Below, piece by piece: positions 53,374 through 62,427 of a stretch of 64,000 nucleotides of DNA. The notes under the pieces were generated by a model. The model was not told where the DNA came from, did no database searches, and saw only the letters and a program-made list of their open reading frames with translations. The position numbers were made by a program, and so were the translations under genes. Location: positions 5,263-69,262 of the forward strand of contig JASLHI010000045.1 of NCBI GenBank assembly GCA_030149815.1, given 5' to 3'. Within the stretch, counting starts at the first letter, position 1; each line of letters opens with the position of its first letter. This stretch comes from Aquirhabdus sp. (lineage in GTDB: Bacteria; Pseudomonadota; Gammaproteobacteria; Pseudomonadales; Moraxellaceae).

Positions 53374-55499
53374 GATGTAGACTTCCCTTCTTGAAATGCA
53401 ACGGCTTGAAACGCCGTCGCATGAGGAAAAAGATTTCGCCTTAAACCCACACTCGCAATCAGACCATGCAAACGTGGATCTTCAGCAAACAATGAACTTC
53501 GATCAGCCGCTGCATGCGATCTAATTTTCAAAATATCATTAATAATGACATCAATATCATCAAGCAACTCAATTCTAGGTTGACGATAACCATGATGGGT
53601 CATGCTTAAAAAGTATCGCGATAATTTCTGCATTAATTGATTGATTTTATCCTGAATTGATTGTGGCATATCCCGCTTTGCCACTCTCAAATCCAGAATA
53701 TTAAAGCCTATCGGCAGGCCTCTAAGTGCCTTATCAATTTTAGATTGTTCTGAATCGGGTGCTGTGACCACACGAGGAATCAATAAACCAAGACGATCCA
53801 ACATAACGCTAGCCCATGTCACATGATAATTATGAAAAGGACCAATCGCATGATTTGAAAGCTCTTTCCAACCAGCACGCAAAATACGATGAATACTGGT
53901 TTCGGTACTAATGACACGAATAAGCAGAGTCACTACAAGTGCCATCAACACACCAATAGTCGCAATCAAATTACCCATAAAGAATGTGACAAAATCAGTG
54001 TGTGGCGCGGAAGTAAAGCCTATACCAGGAACGACAATCATGCCAATACTAAGCGCACTGAACATCGTTGGCGGATTCGCTAAATAAACACCAATCAGCA
54101 TAATCAAAGGAAATAAAACCAAAGCCAACATTGAAAAGCTGTTGATTGCAGGAAAAATTCCAAAAACATAAAGTAATGAAACAGGAAACGCGATGAGCGT
54201 TGCGATAAACATTTTCTTTTGCATGACCGTTGGATTATCACTGGTCGCAAAAATACAGCACATCACTGCGGTTAAACTGACAGCAGATGCACCTTGAGTC
54301 CACTCCGTTGCCATAACGAATGCAGCACAGACAATTGTTGCAACAACCGTCGTAAATCCTGAGTAAGCTGCAAGTCCTTTATCGATATGCAACGGGCGGT
54401 TTCGATTAATTGACACAATCGCTTTCAGAATCGGGCTTGGTTTTTTATGAGGTTCAAGAACAACTGAATAAAGCGCCAAACAGTCTGCCCATAATTGAAT
54501 TAAATCAATTAAACGTGTGACGAGGTTAAGTTCTAAAATATCTTGCCATGATGTAGAAGCCGCATGAGTCACAGCAATTGCCCGACAGCGATCCATCATG
54601 GCGGTAATTTGCTGCTGCTCAACACCTTTCGTGAGCTCGATTAAGTTTTTATTGACTGCGATATTATTAATATCATGCTCTAGAACCCAAGCCTTAATCG
54701 TTTTAACCAGTTTATCCGTCTCACTGGGAATACCTTGAAAGTTTCTCAGCGCCTCAAGACGATCTTCAACCGCATAAATCATCGGTAATAAGAGAATGAG
54801 TCGTTCTTCAAGTGCTCGAATTGCATTGATATATTGACGTGATGCAATGACTTCAAATTTGAAGTTAGTTCCTAAAATCGTAAGTTCCGTGAGATCAAGT
54901 GCGATTCGCCGTCTTGCCCTTCTCGCAGCAATCTCAGGCTCTGCTTCTAACGCAGACACTAACCAGTTTTTTCCGTCAGAAAGTGTTTTATTGATCTTTG
55001 CCAATACAACACCTTCCACACTCACAGGAAAAATTAAACTATGCGTGATTGATGCACATAACACGCCTATCGTAATTTCCTCGACGCGTGCAATAGCATT
55101 ATCAAATAATCCAGAAGGATTCACGACTTCTGGCAATCCCACCAGTGCAGCAGTATATCCCGCCAGCATAATGATATAGCTACGTGGCGTCCGATCCAGC
55201 AATGAAATATACAGACATAAACCAACCCAACTTGCCATAACACAGACCAGCAATATCGGGGTATTTACAAAATTGGGAATGATCACTAATGCAGCAGCGG
55301 CACCAATTAACGTACCCATAACACGATAAAGTGCTTTCGACCAAATCGCACCAGCAAACGGCTGACTCGTAATAAAGACCGTAAGCACAGCCCATACTGG
55401 ATTAGTTAGATTAAGGCTATAAGCAACAAACAGCGCCATCACTACTGCGAGATAGCAGTTAAAGGCAAAAATCAAACCTCGTTTGTTAAAGGCGCTCAT
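53370..55499 (-). CDS. FUSC-family efflux pump (AaeB-like)
   Basis: A 709-residue inner-membrane protein with two membrane blocks (about residues 10-165 and 365-520), each followed by a cytoplasmic helical region, as in AaeB and the fusaric acid resistance proteins. The segment NPVWAVLTVFITSQPFAGAIWSKALYRVMGT is the FUSC signature, repeated in degenerate form in the second half (TEWTQGASAVSLTAVMCCIFATSDNP). It heads a four-gene operon with DUF1656, HlyD and NodT. The substrate is probably an aromatic or weak acid, by analogy only. Confidence 0.92.
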   Translation of the reverse strand: MSAFNKRGLIFAFNCYLAVVMALFVAYSLNLTNPVWAVLTVFITSQPFAGAIWSKALYRVMGTLIGAAAALVIIPNFVNTPILLVCVMASWVGLCLYISLLDRTPRSYIIMLAGYTAALVGLPEVVNPSGLFDNAIARVEEITIGVLCASITHSLIFPVSVEGVVLAKINKTLSDGKNWLVSALEAEPEIAARRARRRIALDLTELTILGTNFKFEVIASRQYINAIRALEERLILLLPMIYAVEDRLEALRNFQGIPSETDKLVKTIKAWVLEHDINNIAVNKNLIELTKGVEQQQITAMMDRCRAIAVTHAASTSWQDILELNLVTRLIDLIQLWADCLALYSVVLEPHKKPSPILKAIVSINRNRPLHIDKGLAAYSGFTTVVATIVCAAFVMATEWTQGASAVSLTAVMCCIFATSDNPTVMQKKMFIATLIAFPVSLLYVFGIFPAINSFSMLALVLFPLIMLIGVYLANPPTMFSALSIGMIVVPGIGFTSAPHTDFVTFFMGNLIATIGVLMALVVTLLIRVISTETSIHRILRAGWKELSNHAIGPFHNYHVTWASVMLDRLGLLIPRVVTAPDSEQSKIDKALRGLPIGFNILDLRVAKRDMPQSIQDKINQLMQKLSRYFLSMTHHGYRQPRIELLDDIDVIINDILKIRSHAAADRSSLFAEDPRLHGLIASVGLRRNLFPHATAFQAVAFQEGKSTS

Positions 55500-55585
55500 A
55501 TCAGAAATTAGCCCTGATTGTTCTTTGATTAAACTCGTGATTTATTGAACTTAAAGACTCAATAACTAACTTACTCAATAAGCCA

Positions 55586-56233
55586 TCAAAAGTTAAGTGA
55601 TTTATGATCGGAAATCGTTTGATTCCATAGATTGATGCGTTTTTGAATCTGTGAGACTGGTAAATCTAAAATATCACTGACGACTGCATATAAATCTATG
55701 CCAGCTGCTTTAACAGGGGCAATATTTTCAACAGTTAAACCACCGATCGCACAAATAGGTAATTCAAACATTAATTTAGCTTTGGCAAGCGTTTCAATGG
55801 ACACTTGTTGAGCATTGGGTTTCGTAGATGAAGGAAAGACCGCCCCGAAAGCAAGATAGCTTGCGCCTTCTTGATCAGCTTCGAGTGCTAATTCAAGTGA
55901 GTTGTGACAAGTTCGTCCAATAATCGCATTGCGCCCTAGCCGCTTTCTAGCATCGACTAACGAACCATCGCCCTGACCTAAATGCACGCCGCATTGTAAA
56001 CGTTCAGCCAAATCAAGATTGTCATTAATGACTAAAGAAACCTTGTAATGATTGCTTAACAGCTGAATTTCTTGAGCTTCTTGTTCTTGTAATTGTACAG
56101 GTGTTTTTTTGCGACGATACTGCAACAAAGCAATACCTGTTTGAAATGCAATTTCTAGTTTAGGCAATAAATCAGATAGCGCATCATCATTGGTAATGAG
56201 ATAAAGGCCTTGTAATGGCGATGGTGTGGTCAC
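55586..56233 (-). CDS. thiE: Thiamine phosphate synthase
   Basis: This enzyme joins the HMP-PP and thiazole-phosphate moieties to make thiamine phosphate. The 215-residue TIM-barrel shows LQYRRK (residues 37-42), VINDNLDLAERLQCGVHLGQGD, IIGRTCHNSLELALEADQEGASYLAFGAVFPS and ICAIGGL. No TPP riboswitch was recognised upstream. An inverted-repeat element lies immediately before the start. Confidence 0.93.
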   Translation of the reverse strand: MTTPSPLQGLYLITNDDALSDLLPKLEIAFQTGIALLQYRRKKTPVQLQEQEAQEIQLLSNHYKVSLVINDNLDLAERLQCGVHLGQGDGSLVDARKRLGRNAIIGRTCHNSLELALEADQEGASYLAFGAVFPSSTKPNAQQVSIETLAKAKLMFELPICAIGGLTVENIAPVKAAGIDLYAVVSDILDLPVSQIQKRINLWNQTISDHKSLNF

Positions 56234-56254
56234 AATTTTTGCCTTCTTATTAAG

Positions 56255-56375
56255 ATCAAAAGCAAATCCTCCCCAGTCCTCCTTTTTCTAAGGAGGGGGG
56301 AACTATTTTGTCTATTCCAAAATAGCAATGTTCCTCCCTTTTCAAAAGGGAGGTTAGGAGGGATTTGCTTTTGAT
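56255..56375. repeat. 121-bp inverted-repeat element (MITE-like)
   Basis: The outer 15 bp are perfectly inverted: ATCAAAAGCAAATCC at 56255-56269 with its complement at 56361-56375. Internal hairpins add AAGGAGG..CCTCCCTT and a CTATTTTG/CAAAATAG pair. There is no coding capacity. It lies between thiE and the DUF962 gene. Similar AAATCCTCC-type palindromes are scattered in many bacterial genomes, which is knowledge from memory. Confidence 0.75.
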
Positions 56376-56398
56376 TTTTCAAACTTAAGTAATAAACC

Positions 56399-56764
56399 TT
56401 AAGAAATCCGATCGAACTCTTTACCTTTTAAGCTAATACGACCACGCAAAATATCGCTAAACATACGGAAGTCTGAAATAAAGCTATAGATAGGCTGTTT
56501 AAATGACGCAGGCTTATTTTTTTCAAAAATGAAATGCCCAGTCCAAGCGCAAGCATAACCTGCTGCAACACCCATCAACGCATAACGAACTTTACCTTTT
56601 TTAATGGCATAACCTAAACCAATCAAACCCAAAGTACTTCCAGCAAAATGCAGACGACGACTGGTCGCATTAGAATGCTCAGTCAAATAAAACTGATAAA
56701 ATTGTTCGTAATTTTTAATTGGCATCACGGCTTTACCTGTGGTTTGACTCTGTAGATCATTCAT
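56399..56764 (-). CDS. DUF962 (Mpo1-like) membrane protein
   Basis: A 121-residue protein of the DUF962 family, related to yeast Mpo1 and bacterial YGL010w-like proteins. It shows FYQFYLTEHSNATSRRLHFAGSTLGLIG and WTGHFIFEKNKPASFKQPIYSFISDFRMF, retaining the H-x3-RxxH pattern and the HF..E..KPA block. Two or three hydrophobic segments are seen. Mpo1 is an iron-dependent fatty-acid dioxygenase, but activity in bacterial members is not established. The ATG at 56764 has AAGGA upstream, and the longer frame to 56818 does not. Confidence 0.85.
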   Translation of the reverse strand: MNDLQSQTTGKAVMPIKNYEQFYQFYLTEHSNATSRRLHFAGSTLGLIGLGYAIKKGKVRYALMGVAAGYACAWTGHFIFEKNKPASFKQPIYSFISDFRMFSDILRGRISLKGKEFDRIS

Positions 56765-56976
56765 TTCGATATCCTTAAATTGATCCAATAAGCTGATTTT
56801 CGCCTCAAAACTCATCACAGCATCGTGAACATTTCATGATTAACAATGATGTATTAACTTGCATCAATCCGCATTCTACCTCAAGAATGAGTTTAAAATC
56901 AGGTAAACTACACACCTTGTTCTTTGTCTTTTTTGTATTTTAGTTTTTATTTTGGCTTTTTATTTTAGGAACACAG

Positions 56977-59220
56977 ATGACTGCTCTTGCCCGCCGTAAT
57001 ATCTATCACATTACCTGCGCCGACGGTTTGGAGCGACTGCTTGCGGAAGAAGTGTCAGAACTCGGCGCAACAGTCGTTGATCACCAACCGCCATTTCAGC
57101 AAGGGCGTGTCATTATCGAAGGCACATTAGAGACGGCTTATCGGATTTGCCTCTGGTCACGTCTCGCCTCGCGTGTTTTATTGCCATTATTTACCGTTGA
57201 AGTAAAACGCCAAGATGTGCGTGATGTTGCCGAAGAACTGTTTGAAGCGGCACGTGACTTTGACTGGTCATTAGTTTTTAGCCCGCAAAGCACTTTCGTT
57301 GTTCGTATTCAATCCGAACGTGATATCAAGATGAACAGCCAGTTCGCCACATTACGCGTCAAAGATGCGGTGGTCGATAGCTTTATGGATAGCCATGGTC
57401 GTCGTCCAAGCATTGATACGCAAAACGCTGAGATTACCCTAACTGTTCTGGCTGGAGTTCGTCAGCATACTTTTAGTTTGGATTTATCTGGTGATAGCTT
57501 GCATCGTCGTGGTTATCGTCACGCGATGACCGATGCTCCGCTCAAAGAAAACCTCGCAGCTGCCATTCTGCGTCTGGCGAATTGGCATTCCAATAAATAC
57601 AATACATTGATTGACCCGATGTGTGGTTCAGGAACATTTGTAATTGAAGCATTACTCATGTCCACAGATCGTGCACCTGGTTTGAATCGTCGTTTTGGTT
57701 TTACGGGTTGGTCTGGGCATGATGGTTCAATTTGGCAAAAACTCAAACTTGAAGCCCAAGATCGCTTCGAAGCAGCATTAGACCATCTGATCAATTCCGA
57801 TGAATACCCACTCATTGTTTTTGCATTTGACGCAGACTGGGAAGCGGTGAAAGCGACGCGTACCAACCTCATCGCCGCAGGTTTAGAGCGCTGTTTGCCT
57901 TTTATTAAACTTGAAGAACGTACCCTTGCAGATTGGCCAGACTTTCAGTTACGTGAACGTGAAGATAAAGCTTTAGTGATTACCAATCCTCCGTATGGTG
58001 AACGCTTAGGCGATAAAGTCAGTAATCGCGCGCTGTATCAAGGCTTAGGTTATCTCCTCCAAAAGTTTGCGCCAAGCCAACACGCAGCAATTATTGCCTC
58101 ACAAATTGAACAAGCAGACGTCTTGCAGCTTAACCACATCAGCAATACCCGCTTGATGAATGGTAAATTGCCGATTTACATCCGCATCGGTGAGATTGCT
58201 GCATCTGCCAACAAACCATCGTTCTTGCAAGGATGGCAAACACCAAGCATTGAATTTACAGAAGAAAATGCAGGCTCAAAAGATTTCATCAATCGTTTGA
58301 TTAAAAATATCAGTAATTTCAAGAAGCAAGCGATTCGTGAAGGTGTCACCAATCTACGCCTTTATGATGCGGATTTACCTGACTTTAACTTGGCAGTCGA
58401 CCTCTACGGCGATCAAGTGCATGTCCAAGAATATGCACCGCCAAAAACCATTGATCCTGCAAAAGCCAAAATGCGCTTTAATCTTGCATTGGCCGCAATT
58501 CGCCAAGTGCTTGGTTTAGCACGCGAACAAGTGTATATCAAAACTCGCGCACGTCAAAAAGGTAATGATCAATACGAAAAGAAAAGTGATACAGGTAAGC
58601 GTTCGATTGTGCAGGAAGGCCGTGCGCGTCTGTATGTCAATTTCACCGACTATCTCGACACTGGTTTATTCCTTGACCATCGTCCAATGCGTTTAAAAAT
58701 TGCACAAGAAGCACGCGGTAAACACTTCCTGAATCTGTATGCCTACACCTGTACCGCCAGTGTTCATGCAGCATTAGGTGGCGCAGCAAGTACAACCAGT
58801 GTCGACTTATCAAATACTTATCTCGATTGGGGTAAAAATAATTTTGCCTTGAATGGTCTGACTGTTGACCATCCTGATCAGCAACATCAATTTTTTGCGA
58901 CCGAAGTCTTTGAATGGCTCAAAGAAGGCAGCGAAATGTATGATCTGATCTTTATCGATCCTCCGACATTTTCTAACTCAAAGAAATTCTTTGGGACTTT
59001 CGACATTCAACGTGATCACATGTCATTGATTAAACGTGCAATGAATCGTTTGCAAAGTGATGGTGTGCTTTACTTCTCAAATAACTTCCGTAAGTTTGAG
59101 CTGGATGAGTTATTGCCAGAAATGTTTGAGATTAAAGAAATCACTCATTTGACCATTGGCTTTGATTTCAAACGTAATCAAATTCATCGTGCATGGGAAA
59201 TTAGACACTTTCCAGTTTGA
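56977..59220 (+). CDS. rlmL: Bifunctional 23S rRNA methyltransferase RlmKL
   Basis: One 747-residue protein with two methyltransferases for 23S rRNA: the N-terminal RlmL half (m2G2445) with a THUMP domain (about residues 60-160) and NPPYGERLG, and the C-terminal RlmK half (m7G2069) with LNLYAYTCTASVHAALGGA for S-adenosylmethionine and DPPTFSNSKK. The fusion is the gammaproteobacterial arrangement. Confidence 0.95.
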   Translation: MTALARRNIYHITCADGLERLLAEEVSELGATVVDHQPPFQQGRVIIEGTLETAYRICLWSRLASRVLLPLFTVEVKRQDVRDVAEELFEAARDFDWSLVFSPQSTFVVRIQSERDIKMNSQFATLRVKDAVVDSFMDSHGRRPSIDTQNAEITLTVLAGVRQHTFSLDLSGDSLHRRGYRHAMTDAPLKENLAAAILRLANWHSNKYNTLIDPMCGSGTFVIEALLMSTDRAPGLNRRFGFTGWSGHDGSIWQKLKLEAQDRFEAALDHLINSDEYPLIVFAFDADWEAVKATRTNLIAAGLERCLPFIKLEERTLADWPDFQLREREDKALVITNPPYGERLGDKVSNRALYQGLGYLLQKFAPSQHAAIIASQIEQADVLQLNHISNTRLMNGKLPIYIRIGEIAASANKPSFLQGWQTPSIEFTEENAGSKDFINRLIKNISNFKKQAIREGVTNLRLYDADLPDFNLAVDLYGDQVHVQEYAPPKTIDPAKAKMRFNLALAAIRQVLGLAREQVYIKTRARQKGNDQYEKKSDTGKRSIVQEGRARLYVNFTDYLDTGLFLDHRPMRLKIAQEARGKHFLNLYAYTCTASVHAALGGAASTTSVDLSNTYLDWGKNNFALNGLTVDHPDQQHQFFATEVFEWLKEGSEMYDLIFIDPPTFSNSKKFFGTFDIQRDHMSLIKRAMNRLQSDGVLYFSNNFRKFELDELLPEMFEIKEITHLTIGFDFKRNQIHRAWEIRHFPV

Positions 59221-59240
59221 TGCCAAAGATTGCCTTGTAG

Positions 59241-59261
59241 GGGATAACCTGAGGTTATTCC
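59241..59261. repeat. Hairpin C after rlmL
   Basis: A 9-bp stem GGGATAACC/GGTTATTCC (one G-U) around TGA, preceded by TGTAG (59236-59240), the same flank as hairpin B. Confidence 0.55.
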
Positions 59262-59284
59262 GCTATTGTGAGCAGATGTCATAG

Positions 59285-59303
59285 GACAGACCATAAGTCT
59301 GTC
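59285..59303. repeat. Hairpin D before the DUF2520 gene
   Basis: A perfect 7-bp stem GACAGAC/GTCTGTC with loop CATAA, 23 bases after hairpin C. It lies 24 bases before the next start codon and could affect that gene's translation. Confidence 0.5.
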
Positions 59304-59327
59304 ATAATAGGTAGAACCTTATTGACC

Positions 59328-60194
59328 ATGAAAACGCTTAACATCATTGGATGCGGTAATGTCGGCAAAACCTTGGCGCACCTTTGGTTTAAGCATGATG
59401 TCTTTGAAATTCAGGATATTTGCAATCGCTCGCACGATAGCGCACAAAGTGCGTGTGAATTTATTGGTCAAGGCAATCCTATTCGTTCGTTCAACGATCT
59501 TCGTCCTGCAGATATTTTTCTCATCAGTACAGCAGATCAATCGATTACAGTATGTTGTGAGCAGTTAGTCGAATCAAATTTACTTCAAGCGGGAAATATA
59601 GTCTTTCATTGCAGTGGCGCACTTCCCGCTTCAATTCTCGAAAAAGCAAAAAACGTTGGCGCACTCATTGCCAGTATTCATCCCATCAAAAGCTTTGCCA
59701 ATCCGAATTTATGTATCACTAATTTTTCAGGAACATTTTGTGGCGCTGAGGGTAATGAAGCTGCACTGACTATATTAGAACAAGCTTTTCAGGCAATAGG
59801 CGGACAAACTTTACACATTCAAAGTAGCAATAAAACGTTCTACCATGCGGCAAGTGTTGTGGCGAGTAATTATCTGACTGCTCTACTTGAACTCAGTATC
59901 CAAAGCTATGTCAAAGCAGGTTTGACACGCGCACAAGCCTTGCAAATCATTAATCCAATTGCACATGGCACGATTAACAATATTGTTGAACTTGATACGG
60001 CTAACGCATTAACAGGGCCAATTGCACGTGGTGATTTCTCAACTGTCGTGACACAATTGAATGTTTTTCAGAATTGGAAAACAGAATATGGTGATCTGTA
60101 TCGACTATTAGGTGGCATCGCTGTGGATTTAGCCGCGATTAAAAACTTAGCAGATTCAGAGTCATTAGATTTATTAACCCAATTATTAAAATAA
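59328..60194 (+). CDS. DUF2520 Rossmann-like protein
   Basis: A 288-residue NAD(P)-binding-type protein. It begins MKTLNIIGCGNVGKTLAHLW with a GxGxxG fold, followed by PADIFLISTADQSI, SIHPIKSFANP and FYHAASVVASNYLTALLELS, a pattern shared with F420/NADP-dependent and ketopantoate-type reductases. The enzymatic role is unknown. The ATG at 59328 is the first family-like start. The frame opens at 59268, but those 20 residues fall within the hairpin region. Confidence 0.8.
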   Translation: MKTLNIIGCGNVGKTLAHLWFKHDVFEIQDICNRSHDSAQSACEFIGQGNPIRSFNDLRPADIFLISTADQSITVCCEQLVESNLLQAGNIVFHCSGALPASILEKAKNVGALIASIHPIKSFANPNLCITNFSGTFCGAEGNEAALTILEQAFQAIGGQTLHIQSSNKTFYHAASVVASNYLTALLELSIQSYVKAGLTRAQALQIINPIAHGTINNIVELDTANALTGPIARGDFSTVVTQLNVFQNWKTEYGDLYRLLGGIAVDLAAIKNLADSESLDLLTQLLK

Positions 60195-60265
60195 CAAATT
60201 TGAAAATTATAATCTTTCGTTTCACTTCATCAATGATTGACCTTTTTTTCTCCTAAAAAGGAATT

Positions 60266-60287
60266 TATGACAATATACATTGTCATA
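60266..60287. promoter_or_regulatory. Palindromic operator candidate upstream of the hydrolase-oxyR unit
   Basis: Perfect 9-bp arms TATGACAAT and ATTGTCATA (60266-60274 and 60279-60287) surround ATAC, 90 bases before the hydrolase start. The symmetry suggests a dimeric regulator, for example of the TetR or LysR type. No -35/-10 pair could be assigned with confidence. Confidence 0.5.
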
Positions 60288-60377
60288 TTGTTTGTGCTAG
60301 TCTAAAACCATTGATAATTTCGTTTTTAATCGAATTAGCCGATACTAGATTCAAATCCTTATCTTTGGAATTTTGCT

Positions 60378-61316
60378 ATGAGCGCACTTTTCACGCCTTC
60401 TCCTTATGCAGACTTTATGCAACAAACAACCGTTAAAGTCGGTGAGCTAGATTTTCATGTTGAGATAGGTGGCAAAGAAGACGCACCTGTCGTTTTGCTC
60501 GTGATGGGTTTAGGCGCACAGATGCTGCTTTGGCGTGATTGGTTCTGCAAGCAATTAATTGATTCAGGTTATCGCGTTATTCGTTTTGATAATCGTGATA
60601 TTGGTCTATCCAGTAAAATGCGCGTGAAATCACCACGCATGAACGAAGCCAAACTCATGGCTCGTTTTACCTTAGGTTTAAAAACCGAAGGTGCGCTCTA
60701 TAATCTCTATGATCTAGCAAATGACACCAAGGGTATTTTAGATGCACTTGGCATTGAAAAAGCTCATGTCATTGGCGCATCCATGGGCGGAATGATTTCT
60801 CAAATTCTTGCAGCGCGTTATCCAGAAAAAGTTGCATCGCTTGGACTCTTATTTACAAGTAATAACCGCGCATTCCTACCACCACCATTTCCAAAACAGT
60901 TTAATGCACTGACGGGCCGCCCAGCTTCACAAAATGAAGAAGACTTGCTCAAACATTCTTTACGCTTATTTGCTGCTATTGGTACACCGAATCAAAGTAG
61001 CGTTGAAAACCAATTAGAGTTTGCACGCACACTGTTCCGTCGTAGCTACTCTCCTGCTGGCGTTATGCGCCAATATCTAGGCGTACTCAGCACAGGTTCG
61101 CTCACTGCAGAAAATGCCAAAATTACAGCACCAACTGTTGTGTTGCATGGTAGCTTAGATCGCCTACTTCCGCCCGCTCATGGGCGTGCGACTGCGAAAG
61201 CAATTAAAGGCTCTACTTTTCATCTGATCAGTGGCATGGGGCATGATATTCCTGAATCCTATACACCTATTTTGGTAAGACTTTTTACCCAAAATATGAA
61301 AAAAGCTCGGGCATAA
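60378..61316 (+). CDS. Alpha/beta-hydrolase fold protein
   Basis: A 312-residue esterase/lipase-like hydrolase. The nucleophile elbow reads GASMGG near residue 136. The acid is probably D in HGSLDRLLPP (about 266), and the histidine is in GMGHDIPES (about 291). The oxyanion region is VMGLGAQMLLWRDWFC. It is followed after 2 bases by oxyR and is thus likely co-transcribed. The substrate is unknown. Confidence 0.87.
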   Translation: MSALFTPSPYADFMQQTTVKVGELDFHVEIGGKEDAPVVLLVMGLGAQMLLWRDWFCKQLIDSGYRVIRFDNRDIGLSSKMRVKSPRMNEAKLMARFTLGLKTEGALYNLYDLANDTKGILDALGIEKAHVIGASMGGMISQILAARYPEKVASLGLLFTSNNRAFLPPPFPKQFNALTGRPASQNEEDLLKHSLRLFAAIGTPNQSSVENQLEFARTLFRRSYSPAGVMRQYLGVLSTGSLTAENAKITAPTVVLHGSLDRLLPPAHGRATAKAIKGSTFHLISGMGHDIPESYTPILVRLFTQNMKKARA

Positions 61317-61318
61317 CA

Positions 61319-62212
61319 ATGTCTGCCTTACCTTCATTACGCCAACTGTCTTATCTAGTCACGCTTGCCGAGACACTACACTTTACTGAAGCAGCAAAGC
61401 GCTCATTTGTCACGCAATCCACTTTATCAGGTGGGATTATTGAGCTTGAACGTGTGTTGGGTGGATCATTAGTTGAACGTAGTCGTCAGACCGTGCGTCT
61501 TACTCCACTTGGTGCGCAAGTGGTCGAACGTGCACGGCTTATTTTGGCAGATGCTGGAGATTTACTTAAATTAAGTCGTGAAATCGGTGAACCTTTAACG
61601 GGCGACTTACATCTTGGTGTGATTCCTACTATTGCACCTTTTGTTCTATCTAAACTCTTGCATACTGTACGTCGGCAATATCCGAAGCTAAATGCCAGAA
61701 TTCATGAAGCACAAAGCCAGACACTCGTTCAAAATTTGGAAAACGGCGATCTGGATATCGTCCTCCTAGCACTTCCATTTTTGACTGAGAACTTACAAGT
61801 CGTTTCGTTACAAACTGAACCGTTATTATTAGTTTGTCATCAAGATGATCCTCTTGCAAAAAAATCGAATCAACAAGTGAGTGAGCTTCCGCTCGATCAG
61901 CTTTTATTATTAGAAGAAGGTCACTGTTTGCGCGAACATGCTTTAAGTGTGTGCAGTCTAGGCGATCGTGCTAATTTAGGTGATTTAGAAGCGACGAGTT
62001 TACCCACCTTAGTGGAAATGGTTTCAGCGAAATTAGGCTTTACGCTCATGCCTAAAATGGCTGTAGATTCAGGTTTCCTACAAGGTTATCCAATGCTGAC
62101 GTGCCAGCCTTTAGTTGAACCACCAGTGAGAACCTTAGCGCTATTGGCACGCAAAAGCACTACTCAACAGACTGAGTTAATGGCATTAGCTGAGGTTATT
62201 AAAGGGTTGTAG
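61319..62212 (+). CDS. oxyR: Peroxide-sensing LysR regulator OxyR
   Basis: A 297-residue LysR-type regulator that activates peroxide defence when a disulfide forms between two cysteines. C203 and C212 lie in GHCLREHALSVC with the same nine-residue spacing as C199-C208 of E. coli OxyR. The N-terminal winged helix reads LRQLSYLVTLAETLHFTEAAKRSFVTQSTLS. It is linked to the upstream hydrolase with a 2-bp gap. Confidence 0.95.
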   Translation: MSALPSLRQLSYLVTLAETLHFTEAAKRSFVTQSTLSGGIIELERVLGGSLVERSRQTVRLTPLGAQVVERARLILADAGDLLKLSREIGEPLTGDLHLGVIPTIAPFVLSKLLHTVRRQYPKLNARIHEAQSQTLVQNLENGDLDIVLLALPFLTENLQVVSLQTEPLLLVCHQDDPLAKKSNQQVSELPLDQLLLLEEGHCLREHALSVCSLGDRANLGDLEATSLPTLVEMVSAKLGFTLMPKMAVDSGFLQGYPMLTCQPLVEPPVRTLALLARKSTTQQTELMALAEVIKGL

Positions 62213-62328
62213 TTTTATTTATAAGAAAAAATACGAGTTCTACTTCTCGGAGTCTAAATGAACATCTAAGCTGATTGTGCAGACTATGATGTTTTTATGA
62301 ATTAATAATCAGAAGCAATATAGCTCAC

Positions 62329-62378
62329 TGAGCTTGTCGAAATGCGCGGCGATACCAAACCACACTTCGACAAGCTCA
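62329..62378. repeat. REP-like repeat, copy 3
   Basis: TGAGCTTGTCGAA (62329-62341) and TTCGACAAGCTCA (62366-62378) flank a 24-base centre (TGCGCGGCGATACCAAACCACAC region) that is nearly the same as the one between the first two half-units of copy 2. It sits between oxyR and the convergent purF gene. Confidence 0.85.
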
Positions 62379-62427
62379 GTGTTCTTACATTGTTGAAAAT
62401 ATACTATTTTTCAATAGCAATACAATC

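Noticed and set aside
55500..56254. TPP riboswitch for thiE
   Set aside because: No sequence resembling the conserved CUGAGA/ACCUGA elements was seen near the thiE start.
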